From assembly GCF_001563285.1 (NCBI RefSeq), contig NZ_CP005188.1:2237501-2301500 (forward strand): DNA of 64,000 bases. The letters are read 5' to 3'. Below are positions 48,369-56,070 of the stretch, piece after piece. How positions within the stretch are numbered: position 1 is the first letter of the stretch; each line of letters opens with the position of its first letter. The notes beneath the pieces are model-generated. The model ran no database searches. It had not been told where the DNA came from and saw nothing but the letters and a program-made list of their open reading frames with translations. The stretch is from Sphingobium sp. MI1205 (lineage in GTDB: Bacteria > Pseudomonadota > Alphaproteobacteria > Sphingomonadales > Sphingomonadaceae). Both the position numbers and the translations under genes were made by a program.

Positions 48369-49601
48369 TCAACCGGCTCTTTCACCACTTTCTTCTTTCT
48401 CGTCATTTTCTTCGCGCGGAGCCACCGTCAGCGTCCCCCGCTCGAACAGGAAGCCCGCAATGTCCGGCGTTCCCGCAGCCGCCACCACGGTCTGGATGAT
48501 GATCAGCAACGGCACGCCCAGCAACGCGCCCGGCGTCCCCCACACCCATCCCCAGAATGTCAGCGACACCAGGATCAGCAGCGGATTCATGGTCAGCCGC
48601 CGCCCCAGCACGGTCGGCGTGATGACGTTGGCCTCGACCAGGTGAAAGCCGACCTGCGTCGCGGCGGGCAGCAGCGCCCACCACACATCGTCGAACACCA
48701 TCAACCCGCCCAGCGCCAGCAGCGCCGCCGCCAGCATCGGCCCGAAATAGGGCACGAAGTTCAGCAGCGCGACGATCCCGCCCCACATCAGCGGCGAGGG
48801 CATGCCGATCAGCCACAGCGCCAGCGCCACCGCCAGCCCCAGGCACAGATTGATCGTCGCGATGGTCAGCACATAGGCCGACGTCGCATCGACCACATTC
48901 TGGATCACCCGCGCGATCGCCATCGCCCCGTCGAAACTGCCCCGACTGTTGATCGTCCGCCGCCGCAGCCCCGTCCAGCTCGCCAGGAAAAAATAGATGA
49001 TGAGCAGCGCGAACACCATCTGGATGATCGCCGATGGCGCGGAAGTCGCCGCGAACTGCAGCAGCGATCGCGGCGCATCCACCGCCGCCGTCTGCGCCGC
49101 CGCCACCGGCCCCGTCGCCAGCATCTGCACCGTTTCATCGACGAACCGCTGAAGCTGCGAGTAAAAGTCGATCAGCGGAGCGAGATTGTCCTGTATCTTG
49201 GGCAGCCGCTGCGGCAGCAGCCGGAACCAGTCGGCCGCCGGAACCACGATCAGCACCAGCGCCATGTTGGCCACCAGCAGGAAAGCGATCACCGCGACCA
49301 GCGCCGCTATCGCCGGGGGCACCCGCCGCCGCTCCATCCATTCCAGGAACGGCACCAGCGCGATCGCGATCACCAGCGCGGCGGTCAGCGGCAGGAAAAA
49401 CTCCGCCCCCTCGCGCAAGGCGAAGGGCAGGGCCAGGATCAGCCCGATGCCGGTCGTCAGCGCAATCGACGCCAGCAGGCGGTCGCGCCGTCGATTGATT
49501 TCCCGCTGGTCATGGGGTGTCACTGAATGGTTCGATCCTGCCGCCTGATCCTGTTGTGTACCGGCCTGCTGCGGCGCGTCAATTTCATTCCATGCTCGCA
49601 T
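48369..49601 (-). CDS. AI-2E family transporter (TqsA/PerM-like)
   Basis: About 410 residues with seven to eight membrane helices. The typical C-terminal region reads LIGMPSPLMWGGIVALLNFVPYFGPML followed by ANVITPTVLGRRLTMNPL and GVPLLIIIQTVV. Family members include exporters of the AI-2 signal and Na+/H+ antiporters, so the substrate is not predictable. The tail is acidic. The start is unclear: ATG at 49601 or TTG at 49625, neither with a strong ribosome site. It is convergent with tRNA-Asp's neighbours and divergent from the secreted protein gene at 49679. Confidence 0.88.
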   Translation of the reverse strand: MRAWNEIDAPQQAGTQQDQAAGSNHSVTPHDQREINRRRDRLLASIALTTGIGLILALPFALREGAEFFLPLTAALVIAIALVPFLEWMERRRVPPAIAALVAVIAFLLVANMALVLIVVPAADWFRLLPQRLPKIQDNLAPLIDFYSQLQRFVDETVQMLATGPVAAAQTAAVDAPRSLLQFAATSAPSAIIQMVFALLIIYFFLASWTGLRRRTINSRGSFDGAMAIARVIQNVVDATSAYVLTIATINLCLGLAVALALWLIGMPSPLMWGGIVALLNFVPYFGPMLAAALLALGGLMVFDDVWWALLPAATQVGFHLVEANVITPTVLGRRLTMNPLLILVSLTFWGWVWGTPGALLGVPLLIIIQTVVAAAGTPDIAGFLFERGTLTVAPREENDEKEESGERAG

Positions 49602-49678
49602 CGTGGCAAAGGGCCGATTAACCAAATCTTCGCCGCTTTGGTCCTACACCTTTCGGCAAACGGAACAGGGTGAACGGA

Positions 49679-50149
49679 ATGAAGCGGAAACTGGCGCTGG
49701 CGGGCATGGCGGCATGGGCGATGATAGCTCCTGCGGCGATGGCAAAGCCGGACCTGCGCGTGGAAAGGCAGATGTTCGTCGAACGCGTCCACACCGACAT
49801 CAACGGCCGTCACCGCCGCATCCTCGCCAGCGCCAGCCGCGCCGCGCCGGGCGACCAGCTCGTCTTCGTCGTCCACTGGCGCAATGAAGGCAGCGAACCG
49901 GTGCAAGGCATCGCGCTCACCAATCCCGTCCCACGCGGCGCTCTCCTGACCGAGGCCGATCCCGCGATGCAGGTGTCGGTGGACGGCGGTACACGCTGGG
50001 GCCGTCTTGAGGATCTCTGGCTGCCCACCCCGCTGGGCGGCGCGCGCCGGGCCGTGCCCGCCGACATAACCCATCTCCGCTGGGCCATGCCCAGCCGCCT
50101 GTCGCCCGGAGAAACCGCCCGCCTAAGCTACCGCGCGATGATGCGGTGA
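49679..50149 (+). CDS. Secreted protein of unknown function, DUF11-like fold
   Basis: A 156-residue protein with a clear signal peptide (about 1-22, ending APAAMA). The mature part contains GDQLVFVVHWRNEGSEPVQGIALTNPVPRGA, which resembles the beginning of the conserved repeat domain of DUF11-type cell-surface proteins, followed by VSVDGGTRWGRLEDL. The start ATG has AGGG eight bases upstream. It stands alone between the divergent transporter and a repeat. No enzymatic motif is visible. Confidence 0.78.
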   Translation: MKRKLALAGMAAWAMIAPAAMAKPDLRVERQMFVERVHTDINGRHRRILASASRAAPGDQLVFVVHWRNEGSEPVQGIALTNPVPRGALLTEADPAMQVSVDGGTRWGRLEDLWLPTPLGGARRAVPADITHLRWAMPSRLSPGETARLSYRAMMR

Positions 50150-50170
50150 TTTAGCCGCCACCATTTCAAG

Positions 50171-50247
50171 CGTCATCCCAGCGAAAGCTGGGATCTCAGT
50201 CCAGATGGCGCGCCCCGTCCAGGATGCCAGCGTCCGCTGGCATGACG
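50171..50247. repeat. REPIN-like inverted repeat after the secreted-protein gene (copy 5)
   Basis: Left arm CGTCATCCCAGCGAAAGCTG (then GGATCTCA), right arm GATGCCAGCGTCCGCTGGCA then TGACG. It separates two convergent genes. Confidence 0.8.
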
Positions 50248-50263
50248 GGATATTTGCCCGCCA

Positions 50264-51634
50264 CTAATCCGCGAACAACAGCACCGGCGTCTCCAGCAAT
50301 CGCTTCACCGCCTGCACGAAACTGGCCGCATCCCACCCGTCCACGACCCGATGGTCGCAACTGATCGACAGGTTCATCAGCTTGGCGGGCACCACCTCCC
50401 GTCCCCGGAACACGGGCCGTTCGATCACCCGATTGGGTCCGATAATCGCCACTTCCGGCCGATTGATCACCGGCGTCGTCGCCACCCCGCCCAACGCGCC
50501 CAGCGACGTCAACGTCAAAGTCGATCCCGAAAGCTCCTCCGCCTTCGCCTTGCCTGACCGCGCCGCGTCGGCCAGCCGACTGATCTCGCCCGCCAGCTGC
50601 CAGATATTCATGTCCTGCGCGTCCCGGATCACCGGCACCATCAGCCCCGCGTCAGTCTGCGTCGCAATCCCCAGATGCACCGCGCCGAACCGCGTCACCA
50701 CGCCCGCCTCGTCATCATAGCGTGCATTCAGCATCGGAAAATCGGGCAGCGCCCGGCACAGCGCGGCGATCAACAGCGGCAGCATGGTCAGCTTCGGCCT
50801 ATCGCCCCGCTCCCCGTTCAACTGCGCCCGCATCCGCTCCAGTTCGGTGACGTCGATCTCCTCCACATAGGAGAAATGCGGAATATGCCGCTTCGACGCC
50901 GCCATATTCTCCGCGATCCGGCGGCGCAGGCCGATGACCTTCACCATCTCGTCCGCGCGTTTCATGCGCTGTCCGGCGGGCCGATAGCCCTGCCCGGCAC
51001 GATAAAGCAGGAATGCATCCAGATCCGAATGCCGGATATGATCGCCGCTTGCCTTCACCTGGGAAAGATCAATCCCCAGATTCTTCGCCCGCGCCCGAAC
51101 GGCGGGCGAAGCCAGAACAGCGCGCCGCTCCTCCCCCTCCCCTTGAGAGGAGGGCCCCGGGGGGTGGGGACTCTCGACCACGGCGGACTCATCCTCCGGC
51201 CCCACAGCCTCCCCGCTCCCGTCCGGGCTGTCCGCTTGCCTCTCTCCCGACAACGGCCCTTCGACAGGCTCAGGGCCAACGGAGGATGCCATGACGCCAT
51301 TCGCCGAAGCAGGCTCTTCATCATCACGTCCCGGCGTCTCCGCCTCAACCTCCGCGTCAGAAGGCGGCTCTCCGCCAGCCGCCTCCGCCTCCCCTTCAAC
51401 CTCAATCTCCACCAGCATCGCCCCGATGGCGACCTGATCCCCCACCTCCCCCGCCAGCCGCTTCACGACGCCTGCCACCGGGCTTTCCATCTCCACCGTG
51501 GCCTTGTCGGTCATCATGTCGGCGATGGGCTGGTCTTCCTCGACCCGGTCGCCCACCTTCACATGCCAACCGACAATCTCCGCCTCGGAAATGCCTTCGC
51601 CAATGTCGGGCAGCCTGAACGTGAACAGCGCCAT
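50264..51634 (-). CDS. bkdB: Branched-chain 2-oxoacid dehydrogenase E2 (dihydrolipoyl acyltransferase)
   Basis: 456 residues. One lipoyl domain (1-80) has lipoyl-lysine K44 in MTDKATVEM, and a peripheral E1/E3-binding domain lies near ASPAVRARAKNLGIDLSQVKASG. A CoA-dependent acyltransferase domain with the active-site motif SCDHRVVDGWDAASF follows. The linker between lipoyl and binding domains (about 85-175) is long and contains two peptides that look like translated intergenic repeats (PEPVEGPLSG and PHPPGPSSQGEGEE). The start ATG at 51634 lies 5 bp after the E1 beta gene. Assignment to branched-chain substrates rests on the neighbouring separate E1 alpha and beta genes. Confidence 0.9.
   Translation of the reverse strand: MALFTFRLPDIGEGISEAEIVGWHVKVGDRVEEDQPIADMMTDKATVEMESPVAGVVKRLAGEVGDQVAIGAMLVEIEVEGEAEAAGGEPPSDAEVEAETPGRDDEEPASANGVMASSVGPEPVEGPLSGERQADSPDGSGEAVGPEDESAVVESPHPPGPSSQGEGEERRAVLASPAVRARAKNLGIDLSQVKASGDHIRHSDLDAFLLYRAGQGYRPAGQRMKRADEMVKVIGLRRRIAENMAASKRHIPHFSYVEEIDVTELERMRAQLNGERGDRPKLTMLPLLIAALCRALPDFPMLNARYDDEAGVVTRFGAVHLGIATQTDAGLMVPVIRDAQDMNIWQLAGEISRLADAARSGKAKAEELSGSTLTLTSLGALGGVATTPVINRPEVAIIGPNRVIERPVFRGREVVPAKLMNLSISCDHRVVDGWDAASFVQAVKRLLETPVLLFAD
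51138..51174. repeat. Inverted-repeat element inside the E2 linker
   Basis: The plus strand reads CCCCTCCCCTTGAGAGGAGGG then CCCCGGGGGGTGGGG. This GC-rich, self-complementary string is of the intergenic-repeat type (compare the palindromes near 36.2 kb), yet here it is translated in frame as part of the E2 linker. Confidence 0.55.
51255..51282. repeat. Dispersed repeat core inside the E2 linker
   Basis: The plus strand reads GGCCCTTCGACAGGCTCAGGG followed by CCAACGG; the core CTTCGACAGGCTCAG is the same as in the element at 27842 between nuoG and nuoH. Translated on the minus strand it gives GPEPVEGP, a peptide that this repeat family produces when captured in genes. Confidence 0.7.
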
Positions 51635-51639
51635 GGCCC

Positions 51640-52662
51640 TCAATCCCTCATGATCTTGTTGATGGCTTCGCCTATCCGCACCGGGCCGGGGAAATAGGCC
51701 CATTCCAGACTGTGCGGATAGGGCGTGTCGAACCCCGTCACCCGCTCCACCGGCGCTTCGAGATGATAGAAACAGCGTTCCTGCACCAGCGCGCTCAACT
51801 CCGCGCCGAAACCGCTGGTGCGCGTCGCCTCATGCACGATCAGGCATCGGCCGGTCTTCTTCACCGATCGCTCGACCGCCTCGATGTCCAGCGGCACCAG
51901 CGTGCGCAGGTCGATGATCTCGGCATCGACGCCCATCTCACTGACGGTGCTTTCGACGACATGCTCCATCGCGCCGTAGCAAAGGATGGTCAGCGCCTCG
52001 CCTTCCCGCACCGTGCGCGCCTGCCCCAGCGGCACGCGATAATAGCCCGCCGGCACCATCGCGCCCGGATGCCCGGCCCAGCTTTTTGCAGGGCGGTCAT
52101 AATGGCCATCGAACGGCCCGTTATAAATGCGCTTGGGCTCGAAGAAGATGACCGGATCATTATCCTGAATCGCCGCGATCAACAGCCCCTTGGCATCATA
52201 GGGCGTCGATGGGATCACCGTCTTGATGCCGGACACATGGGTGAAAATGCCCTCGGGCGACTGGCTGTGCGTCTGTCCCCCGAAAATCCCGCCGCCAAAG
52301 GGCGACCGCACCGTCATCGGCGCGATGAACTCCCCCGCCGACCGATAACGCAGCCGCGCGGCCTCGCTCACCAGTTGATCGAGCGCGGGATAGATATAGT
52401 CGGCAAACTGGATTTCGGGCACCGGGCGCAACCCATAGGCCCCCATGCCGATCGCCACGCCGATGATCCCGATTTCGGTGATCGGCGTGTCGAACACCCG
52501 GTTCTTGCCATATTTCGCCTGCAACCCCGCCGTCGCGCGAAAGACGCCACCGAAATAACCGACATCCTCACCCATCACGACCACATCCGGGTCACGCTCC
52601 ATCATGACGTCCAATGCGCTGTTGATCGCCTGGATCATGCTCATCTGGCGGGCTTCACTCAT
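51640..52662 (-). CDS. bkdA2: Branched-chain 2-oxoacid dehydrogenase E1 subunit beta
   Basis: A 340-residue transketolase-like beta subunit. Conserved parts are VVVMGEDVGYFGGVFRATAGL, FDTPITEIGIIGVAIGMGAYGLRPVPEIQFADYIYPA, GGIFGGQTHSQSPEGIFTHVSGIKTVIPSTPYDAKGLL and VIFFEPKRIY. Together with E1 alpha it decarboxylates branched-chain 2-oxoacids with TPP. Pyruvate dehydrogenase beta subunits are similar, but the QTHSQSPEG motif and separate E2 favour the branched-chain complex. It lies 5 bp before E2; a 226-bp repeat-bearing gap separates it from E1 alpha. Confidence 0.9.
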   Translation of the reverse strand: MSEARQMSMIQAINSALDVMMERDPDVVVMGEDVGYFGGVFRATAGLQAKYGKNRVFDTPITEIGIIGVAIGMGAYGLRPVPEIQFADYIYPALDQLVSEAARLRYRSAGEFIAPMTVRSPFGGGIFGGQTHSQSPEGIFTHVSGIKTVIPSTPYDAKGLLIAAIQDNDPVIFFEPKRIYNGPFDGHYDRPAKSWAGHPGAMVPAGYYRVPLGQARTVREGEALTILCYGAMEHVVESTVSEMGVDAEIIDLRTLVPLDIEAVERSVKKTGRCLIVHEATRTSGFGAELSALVQERCFYHLEAPVERVTGFDTPYPHSLEWAYFPGPVRIGEAINKIMRD

Positions 52663-52718
52663 ATCCTCGCCCCTTTAGGGGTCGGCCAGAGGCACGTGAC
52701 TTTGGCCGAGATAGCGAC

Positions 52719-52764
52719 GCTTGGAGAGGGGATGGCTAGCGAAGCTTGGAGAGAGGATGGCCGC
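52719..52764. repeat. Short tandem duplication
   Basis: GCTTGGAGAGGGGATGGC is followed after seven bases by GCTTGGAGAGAGGATGGC, an 18-bp unit repeated with one mismatch. It is non-coding and lies between E1 alpha and E1 beta. Confidence 0.6.
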
Positions 52765-52783
52765 ACCAGACCCCTATCAAAGC

Positions 52784-52866
52784 CCGTCATGCCAGCGAAA
52801 GCTGGCATCTCCCCGCCTCCAGGCTGAACGTACAGGCAAGAGATCCCAGCTTTCGCTGGGATGACG
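52784..52866. repeat. REPIN-like inverted repeat between E1 alpha and E1 beta (copy 6)
   Basis: Left arm CGTCATGCCAGCGAAAGCTG (then GCATC), right arm GATCCCAGCTTTCGCTGGGA then TGACG. It sits within the bkd operon, as copies 1 and 2 sit within the nuo operon. Confidence 0.8.
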
Positions 52867-52888
52867 AGGTCAAGAGCCACAAACCCCA

Positions 52889-54196
52889 TCACAGCCCCGC
52901 CGCCTTCCACTCGTCCAGCATAGCCTGCTGCTGTTCCTTCAGGTGCCAGGGCATTTCTTCGAACACATCCTCGAACATCGTCTCCATCGGATGATGCAGC
53001 CCATGGCCCAATATCCCGTTCTTCTCCGCCTCCCGCGCGGCGTCGCGAACCTCCTCCGCCAGTTCCTTGTCCATCGCCGCGTGGCGATCCTCGTCCCATA
53101 TGCCCAGCGCGATGCAATGCTGCTTCAGCCGCGCAATGGGATCGCCCAGCGGCCATTGGCTCCCCTCGTCCGCCGAACGATAGGCGCTCGGGTCATCCGA
53201 TGTGCTGTGCCCCTCGGCCCGATAGGTGAAATGTTCGATCAGCGTCGGTCCATGATTGGCCCGCGCCCGATCCGCCGCCCAGCGCGTCGCTGCATGGACA
53301 GCCAGCGCGTCATTGCCGTCGATGCGCAGCCCGGCGATCCCATAGCCGATCGCCCGCGCGGCAAAGGTCGTCGCCTCCGCTCCGGCGAACCCTGAAAAAC
53401 TGCTGATAGCCCATTGATTATTGACGACATTCAATATCACAGGCGCGCGATAAACGCTGGCGAAGATGCAGGCCGAATGAAAATCGCCCTCGGCGGTCGA
53501 TCCCTCCCCGCACCAGGTCGCCGCGATCCGCGTGTCGCCCCGCGCCGCGCTCGCCATCGCCCAGCCTACCGCCTGCGGATATTGGGTCGCCAGATTGCCG
53601 GAAATGGAAAAGAAACTGGCCTCCCGCGCCGAGTACATGATCGGCAGCTGCCGTCCTTTCAGCCGGTCGCCCTTGTTCGAATAAATCTGGTTCATCATGT
53701 CGATGATCGGCCAGCCGCGCGCGATCAGCACGCCTTGCTGGCGGTAGCTGGGAAAGCACATGTCATCGCTCGCCAGCGCCGCCGCCGCCGCCACCGACAC
53801 CGCCTCCTCGCCGGTCGATTTCATGTAGAAACTGGTCTTGCCCTGCCGCTGCGCCCTGAACATACGCTGGTCGAACGCCCGCGTCAGCGCCATCGCGCGC
53901 AGCATGCGCAGCAGGGTCTCCGGGGGTAGCTTGGGATCCCAGGCGCCCACGGCCTGCCCATCCTCGTCGAGAACGCGAACCAGCCCATAGGCCAAATCAC
54001 GCATAGTCGCTGCATCCGCGCCTTCATCGGGACGCGGCATCATCCCGGCCGCGGGAATCTCCAGATCGCTGAAATCGGCAACATCGCCGGGGCGGAAGCG
54101 CGGCTCGGGCACATGCAATCGGAGCGGCGGCAGGTTGCGCCGCTGCTCCCGCTCATTCCCGGCCATCCCAGCGCCCGAATTGCCCCGGTCGCCCAT
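52889..54196 (-). CDS. bkdA1: Branched-chain 2-oxoacid dehydrogenase E1 subunit alpha
   Basis: 435 residues. The TPP motif is WCGEGSTAEGDFHSACIFAS with VVNNQWAISS, and the phosphorylation-loop region appears as YRAEGHSTSDDPSAYRS. The N-terminal ~60 residues (RLHVPEPRFRPGDVADFSDL) are typical of bacterial branched-chain E1 alpha and absent from pyruvate E1. The ATG at 54196 has AGGAGG just upstream; the frame continues to 54253 without support. It is the first gene of the bkd operon, whose upstream region holds a perfect small palindrome. Confidence 0.9.
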   Translation of the reverse strand: MGDRGNSGAGMAGNEREQRRNLPPLRLHVPEPRFRPGDVADFSDLEIPAAGMMPRPDEGADAATMRDLAYGLVRVLDEDGQAVGAWDPKLPPETLLRMLRAMALTRAFDQRMFRAQRQGKTSFYMKSTGEEAVSVAAAAALASDDMCFPSYRQQGVLIARGWPIIDMMNQIYSNKGDRLKGRQLPIMYSAREASFFSISGNLATQYPQAVGWAMASAARGDTRIAATWCGEGSTAEGDFHSACIFASVYRAPVILNVVNNQWAISSFSGFAGAEATTFAARAIGYGIAGLRIDGNDALAVHAATRWAADRARANHGPTLIEHFTYRAEGHSTSDDPSAYRSADEGSQWPLGDPIARLKQHCIALGIWDEDRHAAMDKELAEEVRDAAREAEKNGILGHGLHHPMETMFEDVFEEMPWHLKEQQQAMLDEWKAAGL

Positions 54197-54212
54197 CCCG
54201 CCTCCTACGCTT

Positions 54213-54225
54213 GCAATATTATTGC
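54213..54225 (-). promoter_or_regulatory. Perfect 13-bp palindrome upstream of the bkd operon
   Basis: GCAATATTATTGC is a perfect 6-1-6 palindrome 17 bp before the E1 alpha start, followed by a half-related GCAATTATTATA in the same AT-rich patch (54211-54250). Position and symmetry suggest an operator; bkd operons are often controlled by Lrp-type or other regulators, but which one acts here is not evident. Confidence 0.45.
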
Positions 54226-54298
54226 TTACCGCAATTATTATATTACAACACATCCAAAAGGCAAGAGTTCCGTTTTTCTCGCTATTTCATTCTCGATT

Positions 54299-55246
54299 TC
54301 AAACCGCCACCGGCGCCGAAATATGCTTCTGCGGCGCATAATCGACCACCTCGAAATCCTCGATCTTATAGTCGAAAATGCTCTCCGGCCGCCGGCTTAT
54401 CCTCAATTTCGGCGCCCCACCCGGCGTCCTGCTGATCTGCTCCTCAACCAGCTCGGCATGGTTCAGATACAGGTGAACGTCGCCGCCCTGCCAGACTATT
54501 TCCCCCGGCTCCAGATCGCACTGCTGCGCCAGCATCCGGGTAATCATCGACAGGCCAAAGATGTTGAACGCAAATCCCAGCCCCAGGTCACAACTGCGCT
54601 GGAACAGCAATCCGTTCAGCCGCCCGTTCGCCACCTGGAACTGATAGGTCATGTGACAGGGCGGCAACGCCATCCGCGCCACCTCCGCGACATTCCAGCC
54701 GGTGAAAAGCAAGCGGCGCGATCCCGGATTGTTCCTGATCCCCTCGACCAGCTCCGCAATCTGGTTATGCCCCTTTTCCGCCCGCCGGTAGAGTCCATCC
54801 CCCACCGGCTCGTAGCGCGGCCAGTTCACCCATTGCGCACCATAGACAGGCCCCAGGTCGCCCCAGCGGTCGGCAAAGCCAGCATCGGCAATGATCCGCG
54901 CCTCGAAATCCTCCCGGCTGATCTCTTCCCCCGTCGCCTTCCGATAGGCATCCAGCGGCCAGTCCGTCCAGATATGGACCCCCTGCCGCACCAGTTCGCG
55001 GATATTGGTGTCGCCAGACAGGAACCACAGCATCTCCCGCGCCGCCACTTTCCAATAGACCCGCTTGGTCGTCAGCAACGGCACAGCGCCTCCACCCAAG
55101 GAAAAGCGCATGCTCGCACCCAGCAGCGACCGCGTACCCACTCCCGTGCGATCGACCCGCTCATCCCCTTCCGTCCAGACCCGGCGCATCAGGTCCAGAT
55201 ATTGCTCCTCATAATGCGCTTCGCCGGAGGTGATGATGCTGGTCAA
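54299..55246 (-). CDS. thyA: Thymidylate synthase
   Basis: A 315-residue folate-dependent enzyme that makes dTMP from dUMP. The catalytic cysteine is about C197 in ALPPCHMTYQF; other motifs are DRTGVGTRSLLGASMRF, REMLWFLSGDTNIRELV, YGAQWVNWP, and QRSCDLGLGFAFNIFGLSMI. The length fits the longer ThyA type (E. coli has 264). No ATG is available at the expected place; TTG at 55246, seven bases after AGGGAAG, is preferred over the more distant TTG at 55315. It is divergent from the small gene at 55417. Confidence 0.93.
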   Translation of the reverse strand: MTSIITSGEAHYEEQYLDLMRRVWTEGDERVDRTGVGTRSLLGASMRFSLGGGAVPLLTTKRVYWKVAAREMLWFLSGDTNIRELVRQGVHIWTDWPLDAYRKATGEEISREDFEARIIADAGFADRWGDLGPVYGAQWVNWPRYEPVGDGLYRRAEKGHNQIAELVEGIRNNPGSRRLLFTGWNVAEVARMALPPCHMTYQFQVANGRLNGLLFQRSCDLGLGFAFNIFGLSMITRMLAQQCDLEPGEIVWQGGDVHLYLNHAELVEEQISRTPGGAPKLRISRRPESIFDYKIEDFEVVDYAPQKHISAPVAV

Positions 55247-55416
55247 AGAGGTTCTTCCCTGATGCGGCGATTCCGCATGATTCCATGCCGCATCTAGCCG
55301 AGCGAACGGCCTCAAGCCAAATCCTGCTTTCGCTTCGGATCAATTTGATAGTCATCATATCCATAGTGGAGGCGGTTGAGGATGGCGTCCCTCCGCCTCG
55401 GCAGCATGTTGGGTCC

Positions 55417-55716
55417 ATGAACCCTACAGAAAGCACGCAATTCCTGCTCCTCGACAATGATTGGCGTCCCCTCCGCCGTGTCACCGCCGATGACGGCTGG
55501 CACTGCGTCGTGCATGAGTTGTTGAAGCTGGACAGCCAGTGGCTGATCATCGAACAGCAGCGCTTCGATGATCAGGCGCCCGTACCTCGCTGGGACGACA
55601 TCCGGCTGTCCCGCGCCATTTCCCGCCGCCTTCGCCCCATGGACGTGAAGCTGGCCGATCATGTAATCCGGGGCAGCGGCGACCAGTTCAGCTTCCGTGC
55701 AGCGGGTCTGCTTTGA
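55417..55716 (+). CDS. Conserved hypothetical protein (99 aa)
   Basis: A 99-residue soluble protein, FLLLDNDWRPLRRVTADDGWHCVVHELLKLDS in its first half and WDDIRLSRAISRRLRPMDVKLADHVIRG in its second. No signal peptide, membrane helix or known catalytic motif is seen. The frame extends upstream to 55285, but the ATG at 55417 fits the start of the compact domain. The gene lies between thyA (divergent) and tRNA-Pro. Function unknown. Confidence 0.7.
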   Translation: MNPTESTQFLLLDNDWRPLRRVTADDGWHCVVHELLKLDSQWLIIEQQRFDDQAPVPRWDDIRLSRAISRRLRPMDVKLADHVIRGSGDQFSFRAAGLL

Positions 55717-55816
55717 TCATGACAAAAAAAGCGCCCCCAGCCGCTTGCCAGCCCGAAAAGCCCCCTCTATAGACCCCGCCTGCCCAGCGGCGTTGTAGAG
55801 CAATGCCGCTATCGGT

Positions 55817-55893
55817 CGGGGAGTAGCTCAGCCTGGTAGAGCACTGTCTTCGGGAGGCAGGGGCCGGAGGTTCGAATCCTCTCTCCCCGACCA
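55817..55893 (+). tRNA. tRNA-Pro (CGG)
   Basis: 77 nt with an encoded CCA. The acceptor stem CGGGGAG/CTCCCCG is perfect. The anticodon stem CTGTC/GGCAG encloses TTCGGGA, giving anticodon CGG, and the T loop is TTCGAAT. I see nothing else between this tRNA and the purB terminator at 56023. Confidence 0.95.
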
Positions 55894-56022
55894 ATTCATT
55901 ATTCTGACATAGCTGTAGAGCGGCTCGGTAGGCGCTGCGCGGCTTGCAACGCCCGGCGCATTCAGCCAACTCGCAGCTCCCCCATGACATGGCCAATGCT
56001 GCCGTCACCCAGACACAAAAAA

Positions 56023-56040
56023 GGGCGCGTTTCCGCGCCC
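56023..56040 (-). terminator. Terminator after purB
   Basis: GGGCGCG / CGCGCCC is a 7-bp stem with a 4-base loop. On the minus strand it is followed by a run of six T residues (56022-56017). It lies about 30 bp after the purB stop. Confidence 0.88.
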
Positions 56041-56070
56041 TCCTTTGATCCCAAGTGCGACGAACTGGCG

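Noticed and set aside
52732..52827. 31-codon plus-strand frame MASEAWRED
   Set aside because: Runs through the repeat copy and the tandem duplication; no ribosome site, no independent coding signal.
52659..53156. 165-codon minus-strand frame containing [10 protein letters not shown]
   Set aside because: Overlaps bkdA1 in another frame; the VIPAKAGIS / MPAFAGMT peptides are just the translated REPIN-like repeat.
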